Assembly: GCA_016710075.1 (NCBI GenBank)
Contig: JADJLO010000016.1
Coordinates: 62,001 to 126,000, forward strand
DNA: 64,000 nt
Origin: Acidobacteriota bacterium
GTDB lineage: Bacteria; Acidobacteriota; Blastocatellia; RBC074
Direction of reading: 5' to 3'
Shown here: piece after piece, positions 17,017-26,927 of the stretch
How the letters are laid out: each line of letters starts with the position of its first letter
Position numbering within the stretch: position 1 is the stretch's first letter
Made by a program: the position numbers and the translations under genes
Notes under the pieces: model-generated
Seen by the model: only the letters and a program-made list of their open reading frames with translations
Databases searched by the model: none
Told to the model about the DNA's origin: nothing

Positions 17017-20000
17017 ATGAAAAAGAGACTGGAAAATAATTTTACAGCTCTCCTTACCGCTATTAGCTTGAGCCTGCTTCTTGCGAGCAGCGCCCTGGCT
17101 CAGTCCAGTTCCCGGATTAACGGCACGGTGTTCGATGCGAACGGAGCCGTGGTTGCGGGAGCGAAGGTGACGGCGAAAAATGAAGCCACCGGAATCTCGC
17201 AAACTCAGATGACTACGGAATCCGGTCTCTATTCATTCCCGTCATTAGCGGTTGGAAGCTATACGATCACTATCGATATGGCAGGGTTCAAGACAGCCTC
17301 TCAGGCCGGAGTTGTGATTCAGATCAACACTCCGGTAACCGTGGATATCTCCATGGAAATCGGGCAGGCCAACGAAATCGTCAACATCACCGGCGGCCAG
17401 GAGAGGCTGCAGACCAACAATGCCACCATCGGCAACGTGGTTCAGCAGAAAGCAATCGAGTCGCTGCCGCTCAACGGACGTAATCCGCTGACGCTGCTCG
17501 TGCTTGAGCCCGGAGTCGTCCAGAGATCTTTCGGCGGAGCCGGATCGGGAGTGCACGTTAATGGCTCGCGCGACCGCGCATTCAACGTGACCATCGACGG
17601 TATCGAGGCGAACGAGTCGACGGTGCCGAATCCTGTTTCAAACCTCTATCGCATCAACCCTGACAACGTTCAGGAATATAAAGTCACGACCAACAACGCG
17701 ACTGCCGAGGAAGGCCGCAACAGCGGAGCCTCGATTGCGATTGCAACTCGCAGCGGGACCAACAATTACCATGGCACGCTGTGGGAATTTTTCAGGAATA
17801 CCGCCCTCAATGCGAACGATTATTACGCCAATGCGAAAGGCACGATCAAGCCCGACATCAAGCTTCATCAGTACGGTCTCGAAGGCGGCGGCCCGATCAT
17901 CAAGAACAGGACCTTCTTCTTCGGCAGCTGGCAGGGACAGAATGTAAAGTTCACCCAGCCGATCGATCAGACCTTCGGATTCCCAAACCTTTACACTCCA
18001 AGCGCTCTGGCCGGCAAATTCCGTTACTTCAAAGCGGACCCGGCAAAACCGCTGGTGATCAACGGGGCGACGATCACACGCAACGTTCCCGCGCTGGTTG
18101 ATCGCAAGACCGGCGCCTATGCACCTGGTGTACGTGATTGCACCAGTGCCACGGATATTGGGTGTGTCGCAAGCTATGACATCATCCTCAACGACCCGCG
18201 CAAGATCGGCATCGACCCGGTGATTGGCAAGCTCTTCGGTCTGTATCCGAAGCCGAACGATTATTCGATTGGCGACGGTCTGAATACGGCCACCTACGCC
18301 TGGAACCCGCCGACTCAGAACCAGGGACCGAACTGGGCCATCCGCGTCGACCATACTCTCAATGATAAGAACACGCTGTTCGCGCGCTTCCTCTATGCGG
18401 ATCAAAACACAAAACAGGGAGACCCGCTCAATGGTCGTCCTCAGGTCTTCCCGGGATTCGCACCCCTCGGAGAAGTCTTTCGCGCATCGAAGAATCTGTC
18501 GGTTGGCTGGCGTTCTCAGTTGACGTCAAATATCAGCAATGAATTCATCATCGGGTTCGCGCGTTTCAACTTCCTGTTCACGCAGGGCGAGGCGAACCCG
18601 GACTTTCCGAACATCGTGCCATTCACCTTCAATAACGCGAGCCTGCCCTACATCAACACTCCCCGCACGGCTCGCGGTGTGACGACGCCGCAGTTTATGG
18701 ACAACTTGAGCATCCTCAAGGGCGCTCATCAGATCGGCGCCGGGATCAATGTGCGTTTCTACCAGCATAACGACCAGCGCGGACAGCCCGGCGGAATCAA
18801 CGTGACGCCGTCGCTCTCATTCAGCGCCACGATTCTGGCCCCGACAATCCCGACTGGAACAACTACAGGCATCAATACGTCGAATGATCTGCCCCGCCTG
18901 CGCGGCGCAGTAAATGATTTGCTGGGAATACCTGCTCGACTTTCACAGGTATTCATCGGCGATCTTAAGAGCGACGGTTTCCTGCCGTTCATCAAAGACG
19001 GACAGGTTTCACTCTTCGCCGTCGGCACACGCCTGAAGCAGTACAACGCCTATCTGCAGGATGAGTGGAAAGTACGTCAGAACCTGACTCTCAGCCTCGG
19101 CGTGCGTATGGAATTGAATACTCCGCCTAAAGAGGCCGCCAAGCGCGTCTATGTCCCCAACCAGCCGATTGACGGCTCGCAGGGACTGGTCACCTTCGGC
19201 GCCGGCAAGTCCTTCTACACTGACGATCACGACCTGGCTTTCGGGCCAAGGATCGGCATTGCCTGGAGTCCCGGCAAGAGCGCCAAATTTGTCATCCGTA
19301 CCGGATACGGCATTGCCTATGATCCGATCTCTTCGTTCCAGGTGACTGCTGCCATGGGACGTCCCCCGGGATTGGTCAGCACTTGTACTGCGACCGTCGG
19401 CTCGGCGCCAACTGTCGGATGCGGAAGCGTGCCTGTAAACGTTCGCATCGCCGAAGGGTTCCCTCAGGTGCTGCCGGCCCCAACGACCAAGCCGTCGTCA
19501 TTCTTCACTCTGCCAAATGTTCTGTTGAATAATGCGCCTCCGGTAGCGGTCTTCGACCCGAACTATCAGATGCCTACTGTTCACCAGTGGAACCTTAACC
19601 TTCAGTATGAGCTGCCCTGGGGATTCGTCGGGCAGGCTGCCTACATCGGACGTCGCGGGACTCACCTGCAGCGGGCGTATGACATCAACCAGATCGACGC
19701 CACGCCGATTCTGGGCGACTTCAAGCTGATGCAGGCAAATCTTGCCAAAGGCTGCAACTCTGACGGGTTGAACTGTCCTGTTGGGACGACCGGAACGTTG
19801 ATCTCAATCGTCAACTATCCGACTTCAATCCCGAACAGTCCGAAAGGGCCACTGAGTCAGTCATTCGTCAACACAGGAAACCCTTTAACTGAACTGCAGC
19901 GGAACGGCGCAGGCTCCTTCGCGGGTTTCGTTGAACAGACGACACTGGCGTTGAAGCTGCGGCCAAATCAGCAGTTCGGTATAATCACCTATATCGACGC

Positions 20001-20823
20001 CGGCGGAGATTCTTATTACCACTCGGCGCAGTTTACTCTGCGCAAGCGATTTGAAAAGGGATTCCTTTTCGGCATGGCCTACACCTTCGGCAAGTCGATT
20101 GACAACCAGTCGGTCGACCCGGTCGGAGCCTCATCAGGCGGCGGACTCTCAACGACCAATTCGCGTACGCCGACCAACATACGCAACTGGCGCGGCGAGA
20201 GAGCGCTTTCAGACTTCAACCGCACACACGTACTGACAGGCAGTGGAGTCTGGGAACTGCCCGTCGGCAAAGGCAAATGGCTGGATGCCAAAAACGGGAT
20301 TCTTAATACGATAGTGGGCGGGTGGAACCTCAACGCCATCTTTACATCCATGACCGGTGAGCCGTTCGCGGTGCGCAGCGGTGTGCGAACGTCAAACTTC
20401 TCGCATGAATCGCGCGCCGACATCATTAAACCGGTTGAAGCGAAGCTGCAGTACCTGCCCGGTGTGGCGGGACCTTCAGTCTTCGCTGATGCCAGCGCCT
20501 TCGCAATCCCTGCGCCCGGATCTGACGGCGCCGGCCGCAATATCTTCATCTCTCCCGGCTACTGGAATCTCGATCTCGGAGTCACCAAGAATTTCCAGTT
20601 GACGGAGAGGTTCAAACTGGAACTCCGCGGCGAGTTCTTCAACGCGCTCAATCATACCAACTTCGACAATCCGCGCGATGCTTCGAGCGGATCGCCGAGC
20701 ATCCTCTCAACGGTGTTCGGTCAGTCCTGCTGTCAGGCGGTCTCTCCGCCCTCCACGCAGACCATCATTCAGACAGGTGAGTCTGCTCGCGTGATCCAGC
20801 TTGCACTGAAGTTGAAGTTCTAA
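17017..20823 (+). CDS. Oar-like TonB-dependent receptor with carboxypeptidase-regulatory-like N-terminus
   Basis: This 1268-residue outer-membrane protein has a signal peptide ending near ASSALAQ. A carboxypeptidase-regulatory-like Ig fold (about 30-115; INGTVFDANGAVVAGAKVTA) comes next, then a plug domain (VVQQKAIESLPLNGRNPLTL, VNGSRDRAFNVTIDGIEANE) and a beta-barrel ending in Phe (LALKLKF). The ATG at 17017, with GGAG seven bases upstream, is preferred over an in-frame upstream start at 16948. Members import large ligands, often glycans or peptides, with TonB energy. Its place after a sulfatase suggests sulfated glycan uptake, which is only inferred. Confidence 0.93.
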   Translation: MKKRLENNFTALLTAISLSLLLASSALAQSSSRINGTVFDANGAVVAGAKVTAKNEATGISQTQMTTESGLYSFPSLAVGSYTITIDMAGFKTASQAGVVIQINTPVTVDISMEIGQANEIVNITGGQERLQTNNATIGNVVQQKAIESLPLNGRNPLTLLVLEPGVVQRSFGGAGSGVHVNGSRDRAFNVTIDGIEANESTVPNPVSNLYRINPDNVQEYKVTTNNATAEEGRNSGASIAIATRSGTNNYHGTLWEFFRNTALNANDYYANAKGTIKPDIKLHQYGLEGGGPIIKNRTFFFGSWQGQNVKFTQPIDQTFGFPNLYTPSALAGKFRYFKADPAKPLVINGATITRNVPALVDRKTGAYAPGVRDCTSATDIGCVASYDIILNDPRKIGIDPVIGKLFGLYPKPNDYSIGDGLNTATYAWNPPTQNQGPNWAIRVDHTLNDKNTLFARFLYADQNTKQGDPLNGRPQVFPGFAPLGEVFRASKNLSVGWRSQLTSNISNEFIIGFARFNFLFTQGEANPDFPNIVPFTFNNASLPYINTPRTARGVTTPQFMDNLSILKGAHQIGAGINVRFYQHNDQRGQPGGINVTPSLSFSATILAPTIPTGTTTGINTSNDLPRLRGAVNDLLGIPARLSQVFIGDLKSDGFLPFIKDGQVSLFAVGTRLKQYNAYLQDEWKVRQNLTLSLGVRMELNTPPKEAAKRVYVPNQPIDGSQGLVTFGAGKSFYTDDHDLAFGPRIGIAWSPGKSAKFVIRTGYGIAYDPISSFQVTAAMGRPPGLVSTCTATVGSAPTVGCGSVPVNVRIAEGFPQVLPAPTTKPSSFFTLPNVLLNNAPPVAVFDPNYQMPTVHQWNLNLQYELPWGFVGQAAYIGRRGTHLQRAYDINQIDATPILGDFKLMQANLAKGCNSDGLNCPVGTTGTLISIVNYPTSIPNSPKGPLSQSFVNTGNPLTELQRNGAGSFAGFVEQTTLALKLRPNQQFGIITYIDAGGDSYYHSAQFTLRKRFEKGFLFGMAYTFGKSIDNQSVDPVGASSGGGLSTTNSRTPTNIRNWRGERALSDFNRTHVLTGSGVWELPVGKGKWLDAKNGILNTIVGGWNLNAIFTSMTGEPFAVRSGVRTSNFSHESRADIIKPVEAKLQYLPGVAGPSVFADASAFAIPAPGSDGAGRNIFISPGYWNLDLGVTKNFQLTERFKLELRGEFFNALNHTNFDNPRDASSGSPSILSTVFGQSCCQAVSPPSTQTIIQTGESARVIQLALKLKF

Positions 20824-20858
20824 ACCCGATAACGCGGATTTCATAACCCGCGCTGAAT

Positions 20859-20910
20859 AAAAAAGCGGGAAAGATCAGGAATCAACCTGGTCTTTCCCGC
20901 TTTTCTTTTT
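20859..20910. terminator. Rho-independent terminator after the TonB receptor gene
   Basis: AAAAGCGGGAAAGA...TCTTTCCCGCTTTT forms a long stem with a short loop (AATCA region) and is followed by TTCTTTTT. It starts 36 bases after the receptor stop. The A-run on the other side could let it work in both directions. Confidence 0.8.
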
Positions 20911-21026
20911 CTTAGAAGATAGCGAAACAGGCGAAATAAACGAATCAAATGAAAAATTACAATCTGATGTTAAGCGCGGAATATTCTTTATTTTGATTTG
21001 ACTAGCCCACAACCCGCGAAGCGGGT

Positions 21027-21246
21027 GGCAGCATGTAGCCCAGGGTGAAGCGAGGCCGAAGGCCGAGCGAACCCTGGGTTTCGTAATCAACATCATTCCG
21101 AGCCCGTGAAACGGGCGACAGAAAAACAGCCGCTAAACTTTTGGCCCTAAATCTGCCGCCCACTTCGTGGGCTTGAGTTCTATTTTTAACTGTACCCAGG
21201 GTTCCGCTCGGCTTCGCCTCGCTCCACCCTGGGCTACATGCTGCCG
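21027..21246. repeat. Large inverted repeat with CCCAGGGT arms
   Basis: Arms 21027-21080 and 21194-21246 are inverted copies of about 53 bases (GCAGCATGTAGCCCAGGGTG ... and its complement), with a loop of about 110 bases. The arms also contain short GC hairpins (CGAGGCCGAAGGCCGAGCG). No coding potential is seen. Confidence 0.7.
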
Positions 21247-21261
21247 CCGGCTTCGCCGGCT

Positions 21262-21325
21262 GTTTGAATTACTTCAAAAGAACGTGTCAAACCGATTCAG
21301 AAATACTTATTTGCGTAACATCAGT
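21262..21325. repeat. Solo right half of the 143-bp terminal-repeat element
   Basis: This stretch matches the right half of the element at 54491-54633, including AACGTGTCAAACCGATTCAG and the end TTTGCGTAACATCAGT. The left half is absent; its place is taken by the CCCAGGGT inverted repeat. Confidence 0.65.
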
Positions 21326-21411
21326 TACAATATCAAGAAACTCGGGGGCTCAGCGCCTGATATTTTTCCGTGTGTTTCGTTTATTCCGTCAGTCTCGTCA
21401 TCTTTCTTTTT

Positions 21412-24400
21412 CTAGAAGTTGATCTTCGCGCCGATACGCACCTTGCGGGACTCGCTGATGACGCTGTCACGAATGCGTCCGAAGACCGCGCTCGTGATCG
21501 TCGCCGTCGGAAGCCCGAAGGTCGGTGTATTGGTGATGTTGAAGAACTCGAAACGCAGTTCAAGAGTCATCCCCTCGCGGAATGGCAGGTTGGTCTTCTT
21601 GATGAATGCCATATCGAGGTTGATGCGTCTCGGGCCGTTGAAGTAGTTGCGGCCGGTGTTGCCGATCGTACCCGCATCAGGCTGGGTAAAGCGAGCAATC
21701 TCTTCAGCGGTAAAGTATCCAGGAACGCCGCCGAAATTCGAAGCCGTCCTGTTGACATCGCCCATGGTTCTCGGGCAGCCGTTGCAGTTTGCCGGAACCT
21801 GGTTGACGTCGCCGATCTGGTTCGAACCGGAATAGACAGTGAAAGGACGTCCTGAACTGGTCGAGAACACGCCGTTGACGTTCCAGCCCTGGATTATCTG
21901 CTGGATCACAGGCGGCGCGCCCGCACCCCAGCGCTGTCCCTTGCCGAACGGCAGATCCCAGACCGCATAACCGACGAAGTAATGTGTCTGGTCAAAATCC
22001 GAACGGGCATAGTTGAGCCGGCGATTGTAGATGTTGAACGGAGTCGATGAAGCCGACTGGTTGTTGGCTCCGCTGACGACTGTGAAGGCCGGATCATAGG
22101 AGCGTGAGTCGAGCGATTTCGAGAACGTGTAAGAGCCCTGGAAGGTCAGCCCTTTGGAAAACTTCCTCTGCACCATAACCTGGGCTGCGTGATAGGTCGA
22201 AAAATCATTCGAATCGATCACGTTGAGCGCCTCGAATTGCGGGAACGGCCGGAAGAAAAACGGGCTCAGGCCCGCCAGGTCAATCAATGTCCTGCCGCCC
22301 TGCACACGACGCGAGGCATCGAGAGCGATGTTGGCGACATTGTTCAGTCCGATCTGGTTCGGGAACTGACGACGAACAAACTGGGAACCGGTCTCTGCGG
22401 CCTGGCGACGGGTGTCGGGGCCGAAAAGCCTGTTCATCAGCTTGCTGTCTCCACCGCCCTTGACGATGTTAAAGGCCTGGAGGAAGTTCTCGCCGTCGAC
22501 ATTGTTCCTGAAGATATCTATCTGGTTGACATTGTATGCGCCGAAAAGACCCGACGCCCGGCGCCCGATGTACGAGGCCTCAACTACCAGCCCCAAGGGC
22601 AGCTCACGCTGGACATTCAACGACCACATATTGGTCATCGGCGAACGGAAATCCGGATCCATGACAGTGATGGCCGTTGAAGCGGCTCCAACCGGCGCAG
22701 GCTGCGCAAAATCGACCGGCCTCGTTCCTGCGGGAGGGGTGATGCTCGGCAGGTTGTCGCGTAAACGCCCGCCAACTCCACCTGGCCCGCCGGTCTGTCC
22801 GAAAGTGGAGTTCGATACTCCAAGCACGACACCCGGAATCGAGTTGTAAATCTGCGAAGAGATCACGAAGGTGTTGATGCGATCGTACGCCAGACGGTAA
22901 TTTCCGCGGATGGCGGTCTTGCCGTTGCCGAACGGATCCCACGCGAATCCAAAGCTCGGCGACCAGTTGTTCAGGTCGCTCTTGTAAAGATCGTTGTCGA
23001 TCCACTTCAATGTATTGCTCGGAGCTGCTCCAACCGTCACCAGTTGATTCGGGGTGAACAGCCTGTTTCGAGCAAACGGCGTCAGGCGACCCTCCCAGCG
23101 CACACCGTAGTCGATCGTCAGGCGACGATTGACCTTCCAAGTGTCCTGGGCGTACCAGTCGTATTCGCCGTATCTGGCATCGTTGATGAAGAGCGAGCCG
23201 CCCGGCAAATAGTTAAAGAAATCAGGTGCTGCCGTGAAGCCCTGGCGGATCGTTCCGACCCGGCCGAGCATATCGTTGATCGTCGACTGCAATCTGCCGA
23301 GATCGTTAACATTGATAAATTGCGGCCCGGTGGTTGCCGTACCCGGCAGGCAGAAACGCTCGACCCCACCGACCACTCCGGTCGTTCCGCCCGCGCCGAA
23401 CGCGCCTGATGCGCAGCCGGTGTTGACTGTGTTGACGGCCGTGCTGAAAGTCACTATCGGAAACGAGTTCTGACCACCGATCGATGCACGCTGATCTTCG
23501 TGAATCTGGTAACGCAGATTGACGCCGGCTTTGATCAGATGCGAACCTTTGGTCCAACTGAAATTGTCGACGACCTGATAGGTATCCAGTGTCCTCGCAT
23601 TCCCTTCCTGGAAAGAGAGCGGATCGGTCGTGACGTTCGTAACGGGTGAATATGGCTGCTGGTTTGCGATCGGGTTGAAGAATGAGAAAGTAAAACGATT
23701 CTGGCCGACCACCAGCTCATTGACCATGCTTTGATTGATCACCCAGCGATAATTGGCTGCCCAGTTGCGCGGCTTGCGCAAAGTGTCGACAGTTCCGGAC
23801 AACCCCGGAAAACGCGGATCGCCGCCGTTGCCTATATCGTTCGGCGTGTCCTGGCGCCCCCATGAATAGCGGAGGAAGACCGTGTTGTTGTCGTTGAACT
23901 TGTGGTCGATCTTGAAGGTGTAATCTTCCTGCGGATCGTAACGCGGAACCGTGAAGATAAATGCCGCCGTGTTGAGGCCATCGCCCCCGGCTGAATAATT
24001 ATTCGGAGCCGGCTGAAGCCCATACCATTGTCGCAGACTTGCATCCAGTCCAAGCCGGCGCGGATCATTGCCCACTATGTCGTAGCTCGCAATGCAATTT
24101 GTAGTCACAGTGCTGCTGCAGGCCGGGAAAATCGGGGTGCCTGCCGCATCAACAACGGCATTCGCACCTCCCGCCGGACCGTTCTGCCCGCCTACACGAT
24201 ATCGGAAGATTCCCTGCTTAGCCGTCGGCGTGAAGACCGTCCTGGTAACGGTATTGAACCGCGTCTGACGCTGCCCCTGGAAATTGAAGAAGAAGAATGT
24301 TCGATTCTTCAAAATCGGGCCGCCAATGCTGCCTCCATACTGGTTCTGCAGAAGGAATGGTTTGGCCACACCATTAAGATTATTCTCCCACTCATTGGCT

Positions 24401-25203
24401 GACAGCGAGCTGCCGCGATACCAATAAAAGAGGTTTCCGTGGTATTGATTTGTCCCCGACTTGGTCACCAACGCCACCTGGGCGCCGCTGCCGCGGCCAA
24501 ATTCCGGTGAAGCATTACTGGTGATGGCACGGAACTCCTGCAGCGAATCAGGGTTGGTGCGGATCGGCGAAAAGTCCGAACCGCCCGCGCTCGTCTCGTT
24601 GATGTCGATGCCGTCAAGCGTCTGATTCTGTGCGCGATCACGCGCCCCATTGACGTGCGTAGCACCGCCGGTATTCGACCCGACGTTGACACCAGGCTGC
24701 AGCCTCAGGAAGAGCAGCGGGTTTCGTCCGCCGTTGCCTGCTTCCAGCCCCAATGGCAGATCGACCAGCGTCTTGTTGTCCACAAGGCCGCCAATATTGC
24801 CCGATGTCGATGTCTGCACACGCTCATACGCGCCGACAACCTCAACCTGCTCGCTCGTCTGACCGACCTCGAGGTTGATGTTGACCGTCAAGGGCGCTCC
24901 GATGGTCAACACATTCCCCTTGCCCACGTACTTCTTGAACCCACTCATCTCGACGGTCACCGTATAACTGCCGACCTGAATGGCTTCAAATACATAGACC
25001 CCGGACTCGGACGTGACCGTAGTAAAAGCCACACCCGTCCCTTCATTTGTCAACGACACTTTGGCTCCCGGAACAACCGCCTTGTTTGTATCCTGAACCA
25101 CTCCCGTTACACGCGAGGTTATCTGGGCCAGGGCCGTTCCAGCCATTAACAATGAGGTGATCAATGCAAGCAGCATCAACGACCTCAATTTTCTGTTAGC
25201 CAT
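21412..25203 (-). CDS. Oar-like TonB-dependent receptor
   Basis: The 1263-residue protein has a signal peptide (MANRKLRSLMLLALITSLLM onward, cleaved near GTALAQ). A carboxypeptidase-regulatory-like domain follows (VTGVVQDTNKAVVPGAKVSL), then a plug (LVDNKTLVDLPLG, HVNGARDRAQNQTLDGIDIN) and a large barrel ending in Phe (IGAKINF). AGGAG stands eight bases before the ATG. It is convergent with the receptor at 17017-20823, and the gap holds only repeats and a terminator. The two proteins share architecture but differ widely in the barrel, so they probably take different ligands. Confidence 0.93.
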   Translation of the reverse strand: MANRKLRSLMLLALITSLLMAGTALAQITSRVTGVVQDTNKAVVPGAKVSLTNEGTGVAFTTVTSESGVYVFEAIQVGSYTVTVEMSGFKKYVGKGNVLTIGAPLTVNINLEVGQTSEQVEVVGAYERVQTSTSGNIGGLVDNKTLVDLPLGLEAGNGGRNPLLFLRLQPGVNVGSNTGGATHVNGARDRAQNQTLDGIDINETSAGGSDFSPIRTNPDSLQEFRAITSNASPEFGRGSGAQVALVTKSGTNQYHGNLFYWYRGSSLSANEWENNLNGVAKPFLLQNQYGGSIGGPILKNRTFFFFNFQGQRQTRFNTVTRTVFTPTAKQGIFRYRVGGQNGPAGGANAVVDAAGTPIFPACSSTVTTNCIASYDIVGNDPRRLGLDASLRQWYGLQPAPNNYSAGGDGLNTAAFIFTVPRYDPQEDYTFKIDHKFNDNNTVFLRYSWGRQDTPNDIGNGGDPRFPGLSGTVDTLRKPRNWAANYRWVINQSMVNELVVGQNRFTFSFFNPIANQQPYSPVTNVTTDPLSFQEGNARTLDTYQVVDNFSWTKGSHLIKAGVNLRYQIHEDQRASIGGQNSFPIVTFSTAVNTVNTGCASGAFGAGGTTGVVGGVERFCLPGTATTGPQFINVNDLGRLQSTINDMLGRVGTIRQGFTAAPDFFNYLPGGSLFINDARYGEYDWYAQDTWKVNRRLTIDYGVRWEGRLTPFARNRLFTPNQLVTVGAAPSNTLKWIDNDLYKSDLNNWSPSFGFAWDPFGNGKTAIRGNYRLAYDRINTFVISSQIYNSIPGVVLGVSNSTFGQTGGPGGVGGRLRDNLPSITPPAGTRPVDFAQPAPVGAASTAITVMDPDFRSPMTNMWSLNVQRELPLGLVVEASYIGRRASGLFGAYNVNQIDIFRNNVDGENFLQAFNIVKGGGDSKLMNRLFGPDTRRQAAETGSQFVRRQFPNQIGLNNVANIALDASRRVQGGRTLIDLAGLSPFFFRPFPQFEALNVIDSNDFSTYHAAQVMVQRKFSKGLTFQGSYTFSKSLDSRSYDPAFTVVSGANNQSASSTPFNIYNRRLNYARSDFDQTHYFVGYAVWDLPFGKGQRWGAGAPPVIQQIIQGWNVNGVFSTSSGRPFTVYSGSNQIGDVNQVPANCNGCPRTMGDVNRTASNFGGVPGYFTAEEIARFTQPDAGTIGNTGRNYFNGPRRINLDMAFIKKTNLPFREGMTLELRFEFFNITNTPTFGLPTATITSAVFGRIRDSVISESRKVRIGAKINF

Positions 25204-25593
25204 TTTCTATCTCCTGTGTTTTTTGTATATCGCCTGTTGCAGGCAGGCTGAAAAGGATATTATCTGGTCTCTGATTCTGTTTTTAAGTATTGAGTGCGCA
25301 AAGAATTTTATTATCAACTCGTATTTCAGTCCAACAAAAGTGCAGCTTATCTTTGAATCTCACGAATTTTACGGCGCTTGACATTATGAGTGGGTACGCA
25401 GGCGTCCCGCCTGCCTTTATTGGCAATAAGCGAAATCAAGGCAGGCGGGACGCCTGCGTACCCACTCTTTAGCACAAGGTCACTTGAACCACATCAGATA
25501 TTCCGTCAAAGAAGGGAGATGATCGACGTGTTAGACGCCAGGCACACGCCAATTTTAAAATGGCTTGTCTAATTGTGTCTCAGGATTTAACAT
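25204..25593. other. Intergenic region between TonB receptor and DUF433 gene
   Basis: No gene was found in these 390 bases. The first 180 are AT-rich and should hold the promoter of the minus-strand receptor. A long GC hairpin occupies 25388-25467. Confidence 0.5.
25388..25467. repeat. 80-bp hairpin of the GCAGGCGTCCCGCCTGC family
   Basis: Two 30-base arms (beginning GAGTGGGTACGCAGGCG) are exact inverted copies around a 20-base loop. Each arm contains the smaller palindrome GCAGGCGTCCCGCCTGC, also found inside the 247-bp element at 9467-9713 and, with one change, at 31394-31630. It is free-standing here, without the outer terminal repeats. Confidence 0.75.
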
Positions 25594-25824
25594 TTGCGCA
25601 TGAATTACAAAGATATCATTACAGTTGGACCGGGAAAGCGCGGTGGTAAACCATGCAGGAGGGGGATGCGGATCACAGTTTATGACGTGCTTGAATATCT
25701 TGCATCAGGAATGACGACTCAGGAAATCCTCGACGACTTCCCTTACTTGACACCCGATGACATTCTGGCATGTCTGAGTTTTGCCGCAGACCGGGAAAAA
25801 AGCTTGATGGTTATGCCGGCGTGA
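25594..25824 (+). CDS. DUF433-family protein (antitoxin-like)
   Basis: The 76-residue product has the DUF433 pattern (YKDIITVGPGKRGGKPCRRG, MRITVYDVLEYLASGMTTQE, LTPDDILACLSFAADRE), a small helix-turn-helix fold typical of VapB-like antitoxins paired with DUF5615 PIN-like toxins. The TTG at 25594 has AGGA eight bases upstream; an ATG follows at 25600. The expected toxin gene begins in the overlapping GTGA at 25821 but stops after 22 codons, so the antitoxin seems to be left alone. Confidence 0.82.
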   Translation: MRMNYKDIITVGPGKRGGKPCRRGMRITVYDVLEYLASGMTTQEILDDFPYLTPDDILACLSFAADREKSLMVMPA

Positions 25825-25889
25825 AACTATTAATAGATATAGAGGCTCTGATAAATGATCCATTTATAGGCGTCTTGACTTTATTTTGA
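25821..25889 (+). pseudogene. Possible remnant of a DUF5615 PIN-like toxin gene
   Basis: A GTG overlapping the DUF433 stop opens a 22-residue frame beginning VKLLIDIEALIND, which resembles the usual DUF5615 opening (MKLLIDANLS). It ends at TGA, 25887-25889. Downstream sequence shows no further toxin-like reading. This is a short match, so the call rests mainly on the position. Confidence 0.4.
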
Positions 25890-26066
25890 CTGATCTGAAT
25901 GAATTTTCCCACCATCGCTTCGCTCAACTGCTGAGTCCCCATAAGCCAAAATTCAACAATAGATTTCGTTACCGGCGCCCCATACAATGAGACTTCTGAT
26001 TCTTGCCGTTAATAATATTCCGCGATAGCATAAAGCCCGGGGGCAGCCCCAAGGAGGACTCACATA

Positions 26067-26927
26067 TTGGAACCCGTTTCTCATTATTTTTATTCACATC
26101 GTCTCAAGCTGCAATTCTGGGATTGGGGTACGGAAGGCAAACCCACGATGATCCTGGTGCATGGCGGGCTCGATCATGCCCGCAACTGGGACTGGGTGGC
26201 TCGTGCGCTGCGCGATGATTTTCACGTCTATGCTCTCGACCTCAGAGGGCACGGCAACAGCGCCTGGGCCCCTGGAGCGCTCTACACAATCGCGGAGCAC
26301 GTGCTCGACCTCTCGGCTCTGATCGAAGTGATCAATGATTATCCGGTCTATCTGATCGGCCACAGCCTTGGCGGGATTATCGTCATGCACTATGCGGGGA
26401 TCTATCCTGACAGGGTCAAGAAGCTGGTCTCGATCGAGGGGCTGGGCCCGCCGCCCAATCACAAGATTCATCGGCCGGCTTCAGAACGCATGCGCAACTG
26501 GATCGAACAGGTTCGGCAGGCGGAGAAGCGAGATCCTCGCAGCTATCCAAATCTGGAAACGGCTGTCAGCCGTATGCAGGAGGCCAACCCGCATCTCTCT
26601 GATGACGTTGCCCGGCATCTCACTCTGCACGGCACCAACTGGAATTCCGATGGATCGCTCATCTGGAAGTTCGACAATTTCGCCCGCGGCTTCCCGCCTT
26701 ACGGAACCAATATCGAAGACGCAAGAGAGATTTTAGGCCATATCGATTGCACGACTTTGTTGTTCTGGGGAATGGAGAGCTGGGCCGTGGATCCTGAAAA
26801 GGACGGCCGCGCTGCCGTCATCAAAAACCATAAGCTGATCAAAGTCCCCAATGCCGGGCACTGGGTCCATCACGATCAACTCGATGTTGTCCTTACCGAA
26901 ACGAAGAAATTTCTGGCTGAAGAGTAA
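26067..26927 (+). CDS. Alpha/beta hydrolase
   Basis: The 286-residue protein has the alpha/beta hydrolase fold: the oxyanion-hole motif HGG near residue 33, the nucleophile elbow GHSLGG with S100, and a late catalytic His in GHWVHHDQ (about residue 267). DLRGHGNSAW is typical of esterase, epoxide or C-C hydrolase members. The start is a TTG at 26067, chosen because AAGGAGG lies nine bases upstream; the next ATG is far inside. Substrate is unknown. It stands alone between DUF433 and repeat-rich DNA. Confidence 0.88.
   Translation: MEPVSHYFYSHRLKLQFWDWGTEGKPTMILVHGGLDHARNWDWVARALRDDFHVYALDLRGHGNSAWAPGALYTIAEHVLDLSALIEVINDYPVYLIGHSLGGIIVMHYAGIYPDRVKKLVSIEGLGPPPNHKIHRPASERMRNWIEQVRQAEKRDPRSYPNLETAVSRMQEANPHLSDDVARHLTLHGTNWNSDGSLIWKFDNFARGFPPYGTNIEDAREILGHIDCTTLLFWGMESWAVDPEKDGRAAVIKNHKLIKVPNAGHWVHHDQLDVVLTETKKFLAEE

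Larger units (their letters stand above)
20918..21410. repeat. Composite hairpin repeat, copy D, with other repeats nested inside
   Basis: A left arm (20918-20955; GCGAAACAG, GCGAAATAA units) and a right arm (21366-21410) of the 9-bp-period family lie about 490 bases apart instead of the usual 150. Between them sit a large inverted repeat (21027-21246) and half of another element (21262-21325). The arms have diverged from the consensus. No gene was seen in this interval between the two convergent receptor genes. Confidence 0.6.
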
